Both the position numbers and the translations under genes were made by a program. Positions 34,534 through 43,358 of a stretch of DNA of 64,000 bases are shown piece after piece. How positions within the stretch are numbered: the stretch's first letter is position 1; each line of letters starts with the position of its first letter. This stretch comes from UTCHB3 sp964625575 (GTDB taxonomy: Bacteria; Bacteroidota; Ignavibacteria; Ignavibacteriales; Ignavibacteriaceae): the NCBI GenBank assembly GCA_964625575.1, contig CAZVBQ010000002.1:349567-413566 (forward strand). Direction: 5' to 3'. The notes under the pieces are model-generated. The model had not been told where the DNA came from. It searched no databases and saw nothing but the letters and a program-made list of their open reading frames with translations.

Positions 34534-35847
34534 ATGAACCTTGAAAAGATCTTCTATTTGGTCGCCAGCACGGTGCTCGTCACGGTGTTTGTACTCATAG
34601 TTTTTATCTTCTCCCCCGTCTCTTATGAAGAGAACATGACTTCGCGGGAAAAGGTGATCTACTACGCGGACAACATCTCCCCGACGATGAGGAAGATAGT
34701 TGACAGGTTCAACAAGGAGAACAGGGGCAAGATACGGGTGGAGACCATCGACCTCCCTTTTGAGAAGTTCAGTACAAACGAAAGAAAGGAATTGCTGGCT
34801 CGCTACCTCCGAAGCAAAAGCAACAGGATTGACGTGTTCAGTGTGGATATAATCTGGGTGCCCCGGTTTTCAAGGTGGGCAAAGCCGTTGAACCACATAT
34901 TTGACAGCACAACCGCGAACAGCGTGGTTCCATACTTTCTGCCGACCTGTTACTATGGTGATTCATTGGTAGCCATTCCGCACTACATCGATATCGCTTT
35001 GATGTTTTACCGTGAAGACCTTTTGAAAAAAGTACCCGGATACGAAGCCTTTGAAAAAGAGCTTGCAGCTTCGATCACCTGGGAGCGGTTCGCCGCGCTC
35101 AAATCCGCGGTCGACGCGGCAAACAACCGTGTAAACAAGCCGTTTTTCATCTTTCAGGCCGAGGCCTATGAAGGTTTGATGTGCAGCTTCGTGGAAGTGA
35201 TGGCCAATCTTAACAATCCGGTGGTGATCAAGGGAGGCAAACTTGGCACCGACCCGGGGAAAACTGCCAGGGCGATCGATTTTATTACGGGACTTGTCCA
35301 CCGCCTGAAGCTTTCACCGCCGGCGGTGACCGGAATGAAAGAGAACCAGAGTTATGAATATTTCTTCGCGAACGACGCTTTCGCTGTCAGGGGGTGGCCG
35401 GGCTTTATGGGAAGATCCACCACTTCTTTCAAGGACGAATACCGCGACAAAGTGAAAGCGGCACCGGTTCCACACATGAAAGGCTCAAAACCCGCGCAGG
35501 TTTTCGGTGGCTGGAACCTTATGATATCAAATCTCTCTCAAAACGTCCCGGAAGCAATGAAATTTATTGAATACCTTCTTTCAGACGACATACAGAAACT
35601 GCATTATGAAGAGGGAAACATCCTTCCGGTAAAGAATAGTGTGTATGCCGATAAAGAATTCGTCGCCCGTCACCCTGAACTTCTGTTTTATCAAAGCCTC
35701 TTCGAAGCGGGTGTGTACAGACCGATGTTCGAAAACTACACTTCCGTTTCAGATGTGATAGTGCAACAATTGAATGAAGCGATCAAATCGAATTCAAGTT
35801 CAAGTGAAGTCCTTCCGAAAATAAACTCTCACTTCACCGGGGAATGA
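34534..35847 (+). CDS. Orphan sugar-ABC-type solute-binding protein, membrane-anchored, sensor component
   Basis: 437 residues of the family 1 (maltose/multiple-sugar) periplasmic binding protein fold: KVIYYADNISPTMRKIVDRFNKEN, DVFSVDIIWVPRFSRWAKPL, IPHYIDIALMFYREDLL, AVRGWPGFMG and FGGWNLMISNLSQN are recognisable blocks. The N-terminus is a long hydrophobic helix (about residues 7-27) with no lipobox cysteine and no clear cleavage site, so it may stay anchored. No ABC permease or ATPase gene is nearby. It is the first gene of an operon with a histidine kinase (1-bp gap) and an NtrC-type regulator. I infer that it binds a beta-glucan-derived sugar and reports it to the kinase. Confidence 0.88.
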   Translation: MNLEKIFYLVASTVLVTVFVLIVFIFSPVSYEENMTSREKVIYYADNISPTMRKIVDRFNKENRGKIRVETIDLPFEKFSTNERKELLARYLRSKSNRIDVFSVDIIWVPRFSRWAKPLNHIFDSTTANSVVPYFLPTCYYGDSLVAIPHYIDIALMFYREDLLKKVPGYEAFEKELAASITWERFAALKSAVDAANNRVNKPFFIFQAEAYEGLMCSFVEVMANLNNPVVIKGGKLGTDPGKTARAIDFITGLVHRLKLSPPAVTGMKENQSYEYFFANDAFAVRGWPGFMGRSTTSFKDEYRDKVKAAPVPHMKGSKPAQVFGGWNLMISNLSQNVPEAMKFIEYLLSDDIQKLHYEEGNILPVKNSVYADKEFVARHPELLFYQSLFEAGVYRPMFENYTSVSDVIVQQLNEAIKSNSSSSEVLPKINSHFTGE

Positions 35848-35848
35848 G

Positions 35849-37321
35849 ATGAAGAAGAATCTTGCTGACAAAATAAAAGAATATCATTTTGAGTTCAGGC
35901 ACGTCACCGTGCTTTTCATAATCCTTTTCTCTTTTCAGTTGATTGTTTCGTTCATCAACAAATCCTCAATCAGGGAGTTTCTTGACACAACACAAGACTG
36001 GTACCAGAAAGAATCAGCGGAAGAGATAGCGAACCTTACCGCCACTGCGTTCGAGCTCGGTATTGAGTCAATCAGTCCGGCAGTGCAGCCCTCTTCCGAG
36101 CAGGAGCGTCAGATAGTACAGTCGTTCGATATTATTTTCAGTCAGCAGCAACTGACGCACAATGTGCAGAAACTTGTGCTTATCCTTCAAAAAGGGGACA
36201 AGGTCACTATACTGAACGACGGCACGACACTCTACAATGCCCTCGTGAAGAAAGTGCCCCCACCGGGTGGTCAGACAGAATACGCCGGGATAGAGCAGCT
36301 TTACAGGTCGGTTGAACCTGTGCTCAAATCGACTGAGCGGATCAAATCAGTGATCCCGGGGAAGGAGACATTTCACATCTTCGTTCCGTTCGTGATCAAG
36401 GGTGAATTCATGGGGGCGATCTACATGCTGATAAAGCCCGATTTCAGTTCCATCAGCAATCAGGTGATCAGTTCGTACGATGAGACATCGGTCATCTACC
36501 TTTCACTTATCACCCTCGGCTTGCTCGCGATGTATTTCATCTCGTCATACACAGTGAAAGAGAGGGATGAGACACAGAAGCTACTTTTTGAAGAGCATGA
36601 GCAGAACCTGAAAAAACAGATAAGCTACGAGAACGAGCTGACATTTACCAAGAGGATCTACCACACCCACCACAAAGCGGAAAAGGTGATGGGTTTTATT
36701 AAAGAAGACCTCCGCACGCTTGAAGCCGGTAACATTGACGAAATAAAATACAGGGTCACCAAATACTCCAACTTTGTTTCGCGGGTAATCTATGATATGA
36801 AGTGGTACGACCCTCCGATCCAGACCATAAGGAACCAGATATTCAGGACAAATCTGAACGAAGTGGTTACGTTTATTGTGGAGAATATCTTCCGCCGCAC
36901 TTCAACCACGAGTGAGGATTTCAGGATCGAATGTGAATTGGAACAGAATTTGCCTGTAGTTAACGTGAACGAGTTCGTGGTTTGGGAAATTGTGGAACCA
37001 TTGATACAGAACAGCATCGATCACGGCTCAGATCCGGGACTTGTTGTGGTGGTTTCAACAAAGTATGATCAGGAAGCCGGTTGTTCGAAGTTGATGATCA
37101 GCGATAACGGGCAGGGTATTGATCCCGAACTCCTCGAGACGGGGGAAGAAGGGATAAAGAAACTGTTCATGGAGAGCACCACCACCAAATCCCAAGGCCT
37201 CAGGAATGCCGGATACGGCTGCTATATAGCCTGGGAAATGACCAAAAGGTGCGGTTGGGAGCTTGATGCCGCAAACCTGCCTGACAGAGGGTGCAGGTTT
37301 ACAATTACGATAAAACATTAA
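35849..37321 (+). CDS. Membrane sensor histidine kinase with divergent dimerisation domain
   Basis: 490 residues. A first membrane helix (about 18-37), a periplasmic domain of about 170 residues, a second helix (about 209-231), then a coiled coil. The phosphoacceptor region is not a standard HisKA: the only candidate is RIYHTHHKAEKVMGF (about residue 270). The ATPase domain is recognisable, with the N box EPLIQNSIDHG, G1 DNGQGI and G2 RNAGYGCYIAWEM. It is co-transcribed with the binding protein upstream and the NtrC-type regulator downstream (17 bp gap). The likely role is to pass the sugar signal to that regulator. Confidence 0.88.
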   Translation: MKKNLADKIKEYHFEFRHVTVLFIILFSFQLIVSFINKSSIREFLDTTQDWYQKESAEEIANLTATAFELGIESISPAVQPSSEQERQIVQSFDIIFSQQQLTHNVQKLVLILQKGDKVTILNDGTTLYNALVKKVPPPGGQTEYAGIEQLYRSVEPVLKSTERIKSVIPGKETFHIFVPFVIKGEFMGAIYMLIKPDFSSISNQVISSYDETSVIYLSLITLGLLAMYFISSYTVKERDETQKLLFEEHEQNLKKQISYENELTFTKRIYHTHHKAEKVMGFIKEDLRTLEAGNIDEIKYRVTKYSNFVSRVIYDMKWYDPPIQTIRNQIFRTNLNEVVTFIVENIFRRTSTTSEDFRIECELEQNLPVVNVNEFVVWEIVEPLIQNSIDHGSDPGLVVVVSTKYDQEAGCSKLMISDNGQGIDPELLETGEEGIKKLFMESTTTKSQGLRNAGYGCYIAWEMTKRCGWELDAANLPDRGCRFTITIKH

Positions 37322-37338
37322 AATTTGGAGAACCATCA

Positions 37339-38796
37339 ATGATCTACCAGGATAAAAACATAAGTATGCTCCTGATAGAGGATGAAGATTTTGACGTCAG
37401 AAGGGTGAAAAACACGGTCGCCCCTTTCGCGGATAAAATGCACATTGCTCATTTTGTATCCAATGGCAAGGCAGCCCTTGATTATCTTGCTGAAAACAAG
37501 GATACAGTGGATATCGTGATAATGGACTATCAGATATCAGGCGGACTTATGGGTGAGGATCTCATCAGAAGGATAAAAGAGATCGACCCCACAATACAGA
37601 TAATCGTGATCACCAAAATGACGATAAATCTTTCAGATTACCATTTCGCCAACAAACTAATAAAGGCGGGGGCATTCTGGTACTGCACAAAATATCCCGG
37701 GGACATTGATGACTACATCTACCAGCCGACAGATTTTATCCTGAGCATCTTTAACGCGCACGAAAAATCGATTCTTGAGCGAGAGAGGAGCAGGTCGTTA
37801 CAGAAATTCAAACGGAACGTCGAGGATATCCTCACGCAGAAGAGGATAATAGGTGAGTCACCTTTGATGGTCAGTCTCAAATCCGATATCGACAGACTCG
37901 CGAAGAGCAACATCAACATCCTGATCAAGGGTTCTTCCGGCACAGGGAAGGAATTGGTGGCTCACAACATCCACTATAAAAGTGACCGCAGATATGAGAA
38001 TTTTGTGGTCGTGAACTGCGGCAGTTTACCCGAGCAATTGGTGGAAAGTGAACTTTTCGGCTACGAAAAGGGGGCTTTTACTGGCGCGGACAAGAAGAAA
38101 CCGGGTCTGTTCGAGATCGCCAACCATGGCACCATTTTCCTTGATGAAATTACCGAGCTCCCCCTTTCAGCGCAGGTGAAACTTTTGCGCGTGATCCAGG
38201 AAGGTGAAATAGAGAAGATCGGAAGAACTGAAACAGTGAAGGTTGATGTCAGGGTAATTGCCGCCACGAACCGCAACATAGAGCAGGAAGTGAAGGAACG
38301 CCGGTTCAGGGAAGACCTGTACTACAGGCTTAACGTGCTGCCGGTGGTTGTGCCCGATCTTAAGAAGCGGGGCGATGACATTCCGCTATTGATCCGGCAC
38401 TTCCTCCATAACATCAGTGTGGATATGGGCAGGGAGAAACCGGTGATACCGGCAGAGACAATGAAAGTATTCGCCGCGTATGAGTGGCCCGGAAACGTCC
38501 GTGAGCTTAAAAATGTGGTCCAGAGGGTGCTTTTCCACTCCGATACATCAATCTCTCCCGTGGAGGCCACCAGGGCACTCGGTTTCAGCATTGATAGCGG
38601 GAACAGCGACGACAATCTGAAAGACCTTTTCAATTCAGATAACATAATGGATCTGAAAGATGCCGAGAAGATATTCCGTGAGCGCTACTTCACCTTTGTG
38701 AGGATGCACAGCATCTCCGACTCGGATGCCGCCAAGAAGATGGGGCTCGCTCCACCAAACTATTACCGCATGATGAAAGAACTGGGACTGAAGTAG
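37339..38796 (+). CDS. NtrC-class sigma-54-dependent response regulator
   Basis: 485 residues from ATG 37339, chosen because TTGGAGAA lies before it and an upstream in-frame start at 37291 falls inside the kinase gene. Receiver domain with acidic pocket IEDED and phosphoacceptor Asp63 (VIMDYQ). The AAA+ domain has Walker A GSSGTGKE (about 196-203), the sigma-54-contacting loop GAFTGA (about 244), Walker B GTIFLDEI and AYEWPGNVRELKN. The C-terminal Fis-type helix-turn-helix is DAAKKMGLAPPNYYRMMKELG. With GAFTGA intact it should activate sigma-54 promoters from enhancer sites; three candidates lie in this locus. Confidence 0.96.
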   Translation: MIYQDKNISMLLIEDEDFDVRRVKNTVAPFADKMHIAHFVSNGKAALDYLAENKDTVDIVIMDYQISGGLMGEDLIRRIKEIDPTIQIIVITKMTINLSDYHFANKLIKAGAFWYCTKYPGDIDDYIYQPTDFILSIFNAHEKSILERERSRSLQKFKRNVEDILTQKRIIGESPLMVSLKSDIDRLAKSNINILIKGSSGTGKELVAHNIHYKSDRRYENFVVVNCGSLPEQLVESELFGYEKGAFTGADKKKPGLFEIANHGTIFLDEITELPLSAQVKLLRVIQEGEIEKIGRTETVKVDVRVIAATNRNIEQEVKERRFREDLYYRLNVLPVVVPDLKKRGDDIPLLIRHFLHNISVDMGREKPVIPAETMKVFAAYEWPGNVRELKNVVQRVLFHSDTSISPVEATRALGFSIDSGNSDDNLKDLFNSDNIMDLKDAEKIFRERYFTFVRMHSISDSDAAKKMGLAPPNYYRMMKELGLK

Positions 38797-38805
38797 TCTT
38801 TTTCA

Positions 38806-38960
38806 CAGAGTGATTTTCCACAGGAAGCGACAGAGGTATGAGCGATGAGTGATGAGCGATGAGTGATGAGCGATGAGTTCTCCGTGTCAATCCGTTTCAT
38901 CCGTGTGTATCCGCGTTCCTAAAAAACCATTTCTTTGTGCCTTCGTGACTTTGTGGTGAA
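38806..38960. repeat. Patchwork of dispersed short repeats between the regulator and symporter genes
   Basis: Contains TTTTCCACAGGAAGCGACAGAGG (related to the 89-bp elements near 56428), then the GATGAGTGATGAGC tandem words (38837-38880, the reverse of those at 7402 and 28023), then CCGTGTCAATCCGTTTCATCCGTGTG and CTTTGTGCCTTCGTGACTTTGTGG. No gene is present between 38797 and 39107; the rest of that gap is the enhancer pair and promoter described separately. Confidence 0.65.
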
Positions 38961-38997
38961 TTATCAAAACAATAACCCGGGGTTATCAAAATAATAA
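38961..38997. promoter_or_regulatory. Paired 15-bp palindromic enhancer-like sites, copy 2
   Basis: TTATCAAAACAATAA (38961-38975) and TTATCAAAATAATAA (38983-38997), 22 bp from start to start. They are imperfect inverted repeats but almost identical direct repeats. The 7-bp gap together with the flanking bases also forms ATAACCC-G-GGGTTAT. They lie 63 bp upstream of the -24 element at 39060. Likely sites for the NtrC-type regulator. Confidence 0.75.
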
Positions 38998-39059
38998 TTT
39001 TTCGCGCTGAGATTCACGTAAATGATAAAATAGAGTTGATTAAAAGGGGTTCTAATTGA

Positions 39060-39075
39060 TGGCATGATTTGTGCA
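39060..39075 (+). promoter_or_regulatory. Sigma-54-like promoter of the SSS symporter gene
   Basis: TGGCATGATTTGTGCA against the consensus TGGCACGNNNNTTGCW: the invariant GG and GC are present with the required spacing and only two positions differ. The transcript would start near 39086, giving a leader of about 22 bases before ATG 39108. It is the first promoter after the NtrC-type regulator gene. Confidence 0.78.
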
Positions 39076-39107
39076 GGCAGAGAGTTTGCACAACTAAAAA
39101 AAATGAG

Positions 39108-40736
39108 ATGCCAAATTCATTCACATATCTTGATGCCGTTGTAATAGTTCTCTACCTGATAGCGGTACTGAGCATCGGCTTTTATTATTCGCGCAAGAAT
39201 GATGAAAGCTACGGCGGCTACTTCCTCGCGGGCAGAAATGCCGGTTGGATAGCCATTGGCATCTCGATATTTGCCACCAATATTTCGAGCGAGCACTTCC
39301 TCGGTCTGGCGGGCGCCGGCTCCACCAGAGGACTCGCTGTGGGGCAGTTTGAACTGATGGCGATCTTCACCCTTATTTTTCTCGGATGGTTTCTGGCACC
39401 GGCTTACATTAAAACCGGTGTTTATACGGTTCCGGAGTTTCTGGGGCTTAATTTCGATGTAAGAATGCGGAAAATGTTTGCCGCTTTCTCAATAGTCATT
39501 TACATCCTCACCAAGATACTCGTCTCACTTTTCGCCGCCGGTATAATTTTTTACAGCATATTCGGCATAAACATATACGCCACCTCGATCCTGATAGTTC
39601 TGATCACAGGGCTTTACACAGTGATAGGCGGATCGCACGCCGTGATCCGCACACAGGCCTTCCAAGGTGTTGTTCTTATTGCCGGGGCGGTAATAATGTC
39701 AGTTTTGGGTTTCATAGCGGTTGGCGGGCTTGATGGTCTCTACTCCAGACTTCCCGCTGATTTTTTCACAATGTTCAAACCGGCAACCGATCCCGATTAT
39801 CCTTGGATGGGTATAGTATTCGGCGCGCCGGTTATCGCTTTCTGGTATTGGTGCACTGATCAATACATGGTTCAGCGGGTGCTTGGCGCCAGATCGATAG
39901 ACGATGCCCGCAAAGGTTCACTTCTCGCGGCTTCATTAAAAATACTCCCCATTTTCATACTTGTTCTTCCCGGACTTTACGCTGCCATTCTTTTCCCTGA
40001 ATCAAAGGGAGATGGTGCTTATTCCGCGCTTTTGAACGGGAATATTATCCCGGTCGGTTTGAAGGGGCTTGTCATCGCGGGTCTTTTGGCCGCGATAATG
40101 TCGTCACTTTCCGGTGCATTCAACAGTATAGCGATACTCTTTACCAACGACTACTACAGACTGAAGTACCCCAACACTTCCGAGAGGAAGCTGGTACTCG
40201 TCGGGAGGCTTGCAACCACCATCGCGGTGATCGCGGCAATTCTCATAGTCCCTTTGGTAAAGGTGATAAGTTCGCAATTGTATCTCTTTTTGCAAAGCGC
40301 GCAGTCGTTCATCGCTCCTCCAATTACAGCGGTATTCATTTTTGGGCTCTTTTCGCGTAAAATGAGCACGCGCACCGCGATGGTCACACTCGCTGTAACC
40401 GAGACGGTCGGCATTGGCAGACTTTTACTCGAGTTATTAAAAGCCGGCGGAACCAATCTTTCTTCCGGACTGAAGGCTGTGGCCGGCATAAATTTTCTTC
40501 ATTTTTCTGTGGCGCTTTTCGCGCTAAGTGTTGTCATGATCCTTGCCCTGAATTTCAGTAACAGCACCGCGAGCAATCCGTTCGCACTTCAGTTCAGGGA
40601 GACTTTCTCCGAGAGCATGCTCGAGATAAAGGGAAACTTCGCCTGCATGAGCAAAGTCGGGAAGCTCAGTTCAAGTTTTGTCCTGTCAGCCATCATCCTT
40701 CTGATGATAATAGGGCTTTGGAGTATCTGGTCATGA
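39108..40736 (+). CDS. SGLT-type sodium:sugar symporter (SSS family)
   Basis: 542 residues from ATG 39108 (MPNSFTYLDAVVIV); an in-frame TTG at 39069 falls inside the promoter and is rejected. About 13-14 membrane helices. Family landmarks: YFLAGRNAGWIAIGISIFATNISSEHFLGLAGAG, the galactose/glucose symporter-like WYWCTDQYMVQRVLGA, and AGLLAAIMSSLSGAFNSIAILFTNDYY, which includes the sodium-site serines. It would take up glucose or a related monosaccharide from beta-glucan breakdown. It starts the transcription unit that also contains the next gene, 62 bp downstream. Confidence 0.94.
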   Translation: MPNSFTYLDAVVIVLYLIAVLSIGFYYSRKNDESYGGYFLAGRNAGWIAIGISIFATNISSEHFLGLAGAGSTRGLAVGQFELMAIFTLIFLGWFLAPAYIKTGVYTVPEFLGLNFDVRMRKMFAAFSIVIYILTKILVSLFAAGIIFYSIFGINIYATSILIVLITGLYTVIGGSHAVIRTQAFQGVVLIAGAVIMSVLGFIAVGGLDGLYSRLPADFFTMFKPATDPDYPWMGIVFGAPVIAFWYWCTDQYMVQRVLGARSIDDARKGSLLAASLKILPIFILVLPGLYAAILFPESKGDGAYSALLNGNIIPVGLKGLVIAGLLAAIMSSLSGAFNSIAILFTNDYYRLKYPNTSERKLVLVGRLATTIAVIAAILIVPLVKVISSQLYLFLQSAQSFIAPPITAVFIFGLFSRKMSTRTAMVTLAVTETVGIGRLLLELLKAGGTNLSSGLKAVAGINFLHFSVALFALSVVMILALNFSNSTASNPFALQFRETFSESMLEIKGNFACMSKVGKLSSSFVLSAIILLMIIGLWSIWS

Positions 40737-40798
40737 CCGTTTCTAATTTTTCAACCATAATTTCATTAATCAAAATCTCAACTTATTGAGGAATCAAC

Positions 40799-43285
40799 AT
40801 GAAAAGAATCGTACTGTCAATTCTTTTTCTGATCGGACTTTCAACTCAGGCACTGCCTCAGATCATTGAAAGTTTCGATAGCCAGATAGACCTCGATTCG
40901 ACCTATCAGTGGTCGGTCGAAGGTCCCAACAGCCGTATGGACTACGTGCTTAACACCAGCGATGTTAAGCAAGGTACAGGATCGGCTGAAATAAAATTCG
41001 TTATCGGCGCGGTTCACGAGTGGGGCAGCTACGGGCAGCTCATCAGAAGGCTTCCCGCCGGTCAGTATTACGATTGGTCGGCAACCGACTCTATCGCTCT
41101 CTGGATCAAGGTTGTAACACCTCCCACCATTCCTACAAACATGGTTTTCAGGATCCACCTTGCCGACAGGCCAACTCCTGATGCACCGATCGAAGAGTGG
41201 GTATTTGAGCACGCCACCATCCTTGACGCCCAAAGCGACTGGGTTGAGCTGAAAATACCGATTAAAATACTCTGCACTGATGGCAGCCAGACTCCTGTTG
41301 ATTCAGGTTTCGTTATCTTCCCGTCAGGATGGGGTGGAGCTCCAAACAATTTCTGGAACAATCAGGAATTTGATTGGGACAAGATCATCGGTTACAACAT
41401 CAGCGCCATTACATCGGGTTATACACCCGGTACAAATATTCCTGCCGACTCACTTACCGTGAGATTCGACGGTTTCAGAAGATATGGCAACAGATCGGTT
41501 CCCGCTGTTGTTTTCAACGGTCTCCAGTTCATGGGAAATCTCGCTCCGTTCACATGGGGTCAGTCGAACATGGAAGTGGTTCAGGGCGCGGGTCCTGTAG
41601 CTAACAGCAACGCCGTAAAATGGACACAAGGCAACGAGTGGGGTAACGGATGGACCGGTGCGGGTCTTAACGTAAGCCCTGTATTCAACCTTGGAAGTTC
41701 ATGGGCTGTTGACAGTTGCAAATTCAAACTGAAATGTGAAGCCGGAACAGGCGATCTCAGGATGCAGTTTGAAGGCGGAAGCGGTAAAGTGGGTCTCGTA
41801 TTCACTCCTGTCGCTGACGGAAACTGGCACAGCTATTCATTACCGTTACGCAACTTCGTTTATCAGGATGGTACATCGGGATTCGATTCCACCAACGTAA
41901 GCGTTGTTCAGATCATGGCTGAAGCTAGCGGCGTTGCCGGTAGAATTGTCTGGATCACCGACTGGTGGACAGGCAATCCAAAGTTTGACGTGATCGCTCC
42001 CGCGGCTCCGACAGGAGTTGCAGCGTTCGCCGGAACTTATCAGAACGTTGTTACCTGGATCGACGTGCCGGGCGAAACAGGTGAAACTTACGACATCTAT
42101 TACTCGAAGAACCCGATCACCGACCTCACCGCCCCCGGCGTTGAAGTTGTTAAACTCGGTGTTGCAGAGAACTCACAGTTGTTCGAGCACCTTCTGCTCG
42201 CTCCCAACACAAACCAGTCAACCACGTATTACTACGCGGTCACATGTAAAGATCTGGCGGGTAACAAGAGTCTTTTAAGCCAGAACTCATCGGCTGTTAC
42301 CAACACTGCCAGAGGCAGAGCCACCATTTCCAAAGTTGCTCCTGCCAATTTTGTCGCGGATGGCAACCTTGCCGAGTGGCAAAGCATCACCCCGTTTAGA
42401 ATGTATCTTTCTGACGGTACAGGATTCCTCGTAACCAACACCACCATCGGTGGCGATGCCGATCTTTCAGCAAAAGCCTGGGTGGCGATGGATAACCAGT
42501 ACATGTACGTGGCGTTTGACGTTGATGACGATATCGTTGTGCCAAACGCCCAGGGTTCTTCTTACCTCAACGACTGCCCTGACCTTTATATCGGTCTCTA
42601 CAATTGGCACGGAATGCCCCACACGGCATATCAGAGAGGTGCTCAGCCCGACTACCACTTCAGATTCGCCTGGAACCGCATCCTTATCGATGGTTCAGCC
42701 GGAACTGACAGTCTCATCGGCAAAGGTCCGAACTATTACTGGGAAGAGAAATTCCCTTCGGGTTACATTGTTGAAGCCAGGATCAGCCTCGCTGACCTCG
42801 CTCTCCACGGAAACGACCTTACTTTCTCACCTGTTGAAGGCTACAGACTTCCGATCGACTTCGCGCTCAACGATGCTGATGCCACACAGTCAAGAGAAGG
42901 TATCATGACCTACTCTCCTTACAACGAAGATAAATCGTATCAGGATGTTTCAAGATGGCTTTACACCTGGATCGGCAACCTTTGGGAGCCAACAGATGTG
43001 AACGATCCTGAAATGACACCTGACAGATTTGCTCTCAGCCAGAACTATCCCAATCCGTTCAATCCTTCAACTACAATCAAGTACGCGATCGAGAAACCGG
43101 GATTTGTTTCGCTGAAAGTTTACGACATGCTCGGCAGAGAAGTCGCTAACCTCGTTAATCAGGACCAGTCAGCGGGTGTTTACTCCGTTAAGCTCGATGC
43201 CACACAGCTCGCGAGTGGAATTTACTTCTACAAGCTTGAAAGCGGCTCTAACTCGTTAATCAACAAAATGATGCTTGTTAAATAG
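40799..43285 (+). CDS. Large secreted glycan-binding-like protein with T9SS sorting domain
   Basis: 828 residues with signal peptide (1-21, LSTQALPQ). Two similar beta-sandwich domains (about 22-205 and 225-395) resemble carbohydrate-binding modules such as CBM11-like folds. A fibronectin-type III-like domain follows (about 398-495), then a CBM9/DOMON-like domain (about 505-715, FVADGNLAEWQSI, DLYIGLYNW), then the T9SS type A domain from about 745 (LSQNYPNPFNPSTTIKYAI, ending NKMMLVK). No catalytic motif is recognised. Position behind the symporter under the sigma-54-like promoter suggests surface binding of beta-glucan. The ATG follows GAGGAA. Confidence 0.82.
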   Translation: MKRIVLSILFLIGLSTQALPQIIESFDSQIDLDSTYQWSVEGPNSRMDYVLNTSDVKQGTGSAEIKFVIGAVHEWGSYGQLIRRLPAGQYYDWSATDSIALWIKVVTPPTIPTNMVFRIHLADRPTPDAPIEEWVFEHATILDAQSDWVELKIPIKILCTDGSQTPVDSGFVIFPSGWGGAPNNFWNNQEFDWDKIIGYNISAITSGYTPGTNIPADSLTVRFDGFRRYGNRSVPAVVFNGLQFMGNLAPFTWGQSNMEVVQGAGPVANSNAVKWTQGNEWGNGWTGAGLNVSPVFNLGSSWAVDSCKFKLKCEAGTGDLRMQFEGGSGKVGLVFTPVADGNWHSYSLPLRNFVYQDGTSGFDSTNVSVVQIMAEASGVAGRIVWITDWWTGNPKFDVIAPAAPTGVAAFAGTYQNVVTWIDVPGETGETYDIYYSKNPITDLTAPGVEVVKLGVAENSQLFEHLLLAPNTNQSTTYYYAVTCKDLAGNKSLLSQNSSAVTNTARGRATISKVAPANFVADGNLAEWQSITPFRMYLSDGTGFLVTNTTIGGDADLSAKAWVAMDNQYMYVAFDVDDDIVVPNAQGSSYLNDCPDLYIGLYNWHGMPHTAYQRGAQPDYHFRFAWNRILIDGSAGTDSLIGKGPNYYWEEKFPSGYIVEARISLADLALHGNDLTFSPVEGYRLPIDFALNDADATQSREGIMTYSPYNEDKSYQDVSRWLYTWIGNLWEPTDVNDPEMTPDRFALSQNYPNPFNPSTTIKYAIEKPGFVSLKVYDMLGREVANLVNQDQSAGVYSVKLDATQLASGIYFYKLESGSNSLINKMMLVK

Positions 43286-43298
43286 CATATCTTCTTCA

Positions 43299-43333
43299 GG
43301 GCGCGGGCTTAAAAGGTCCGCGCCCGTCTTTTT
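43299..43333 (+). terminator. Rho-independent terminator after the T9SS glycan-binding-like gene
   Basis: GGGCGCGG (43299-43306) pairs with CCGCGCCC (43318-43325), followed by GTCTTTTT. It ends the symporter transcript, so the TonB receptor operon that follows needs its own promoter or read-through. Confidence 0.88.
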
Positions 43334-43358
43334 GACAAGAAAATTATTGGACGATCCG

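Noticed and set aside
34534..35847. Part of an ABC sugar importer
   Set aside because: No permease or ATPase gene is anywhere near, the lipobox is missing and the gene is coupled to a histidine kinase gene.
43286..43358. Sigma-54 promoter or enhancer pair before the TonB receptor operon
   Set aside because: The 73-bp space holds a terminator and no GG-N10-GC or TTAT/ATAA palindrome, so direct control of this operon by the same regulator is not supported by the sequence.
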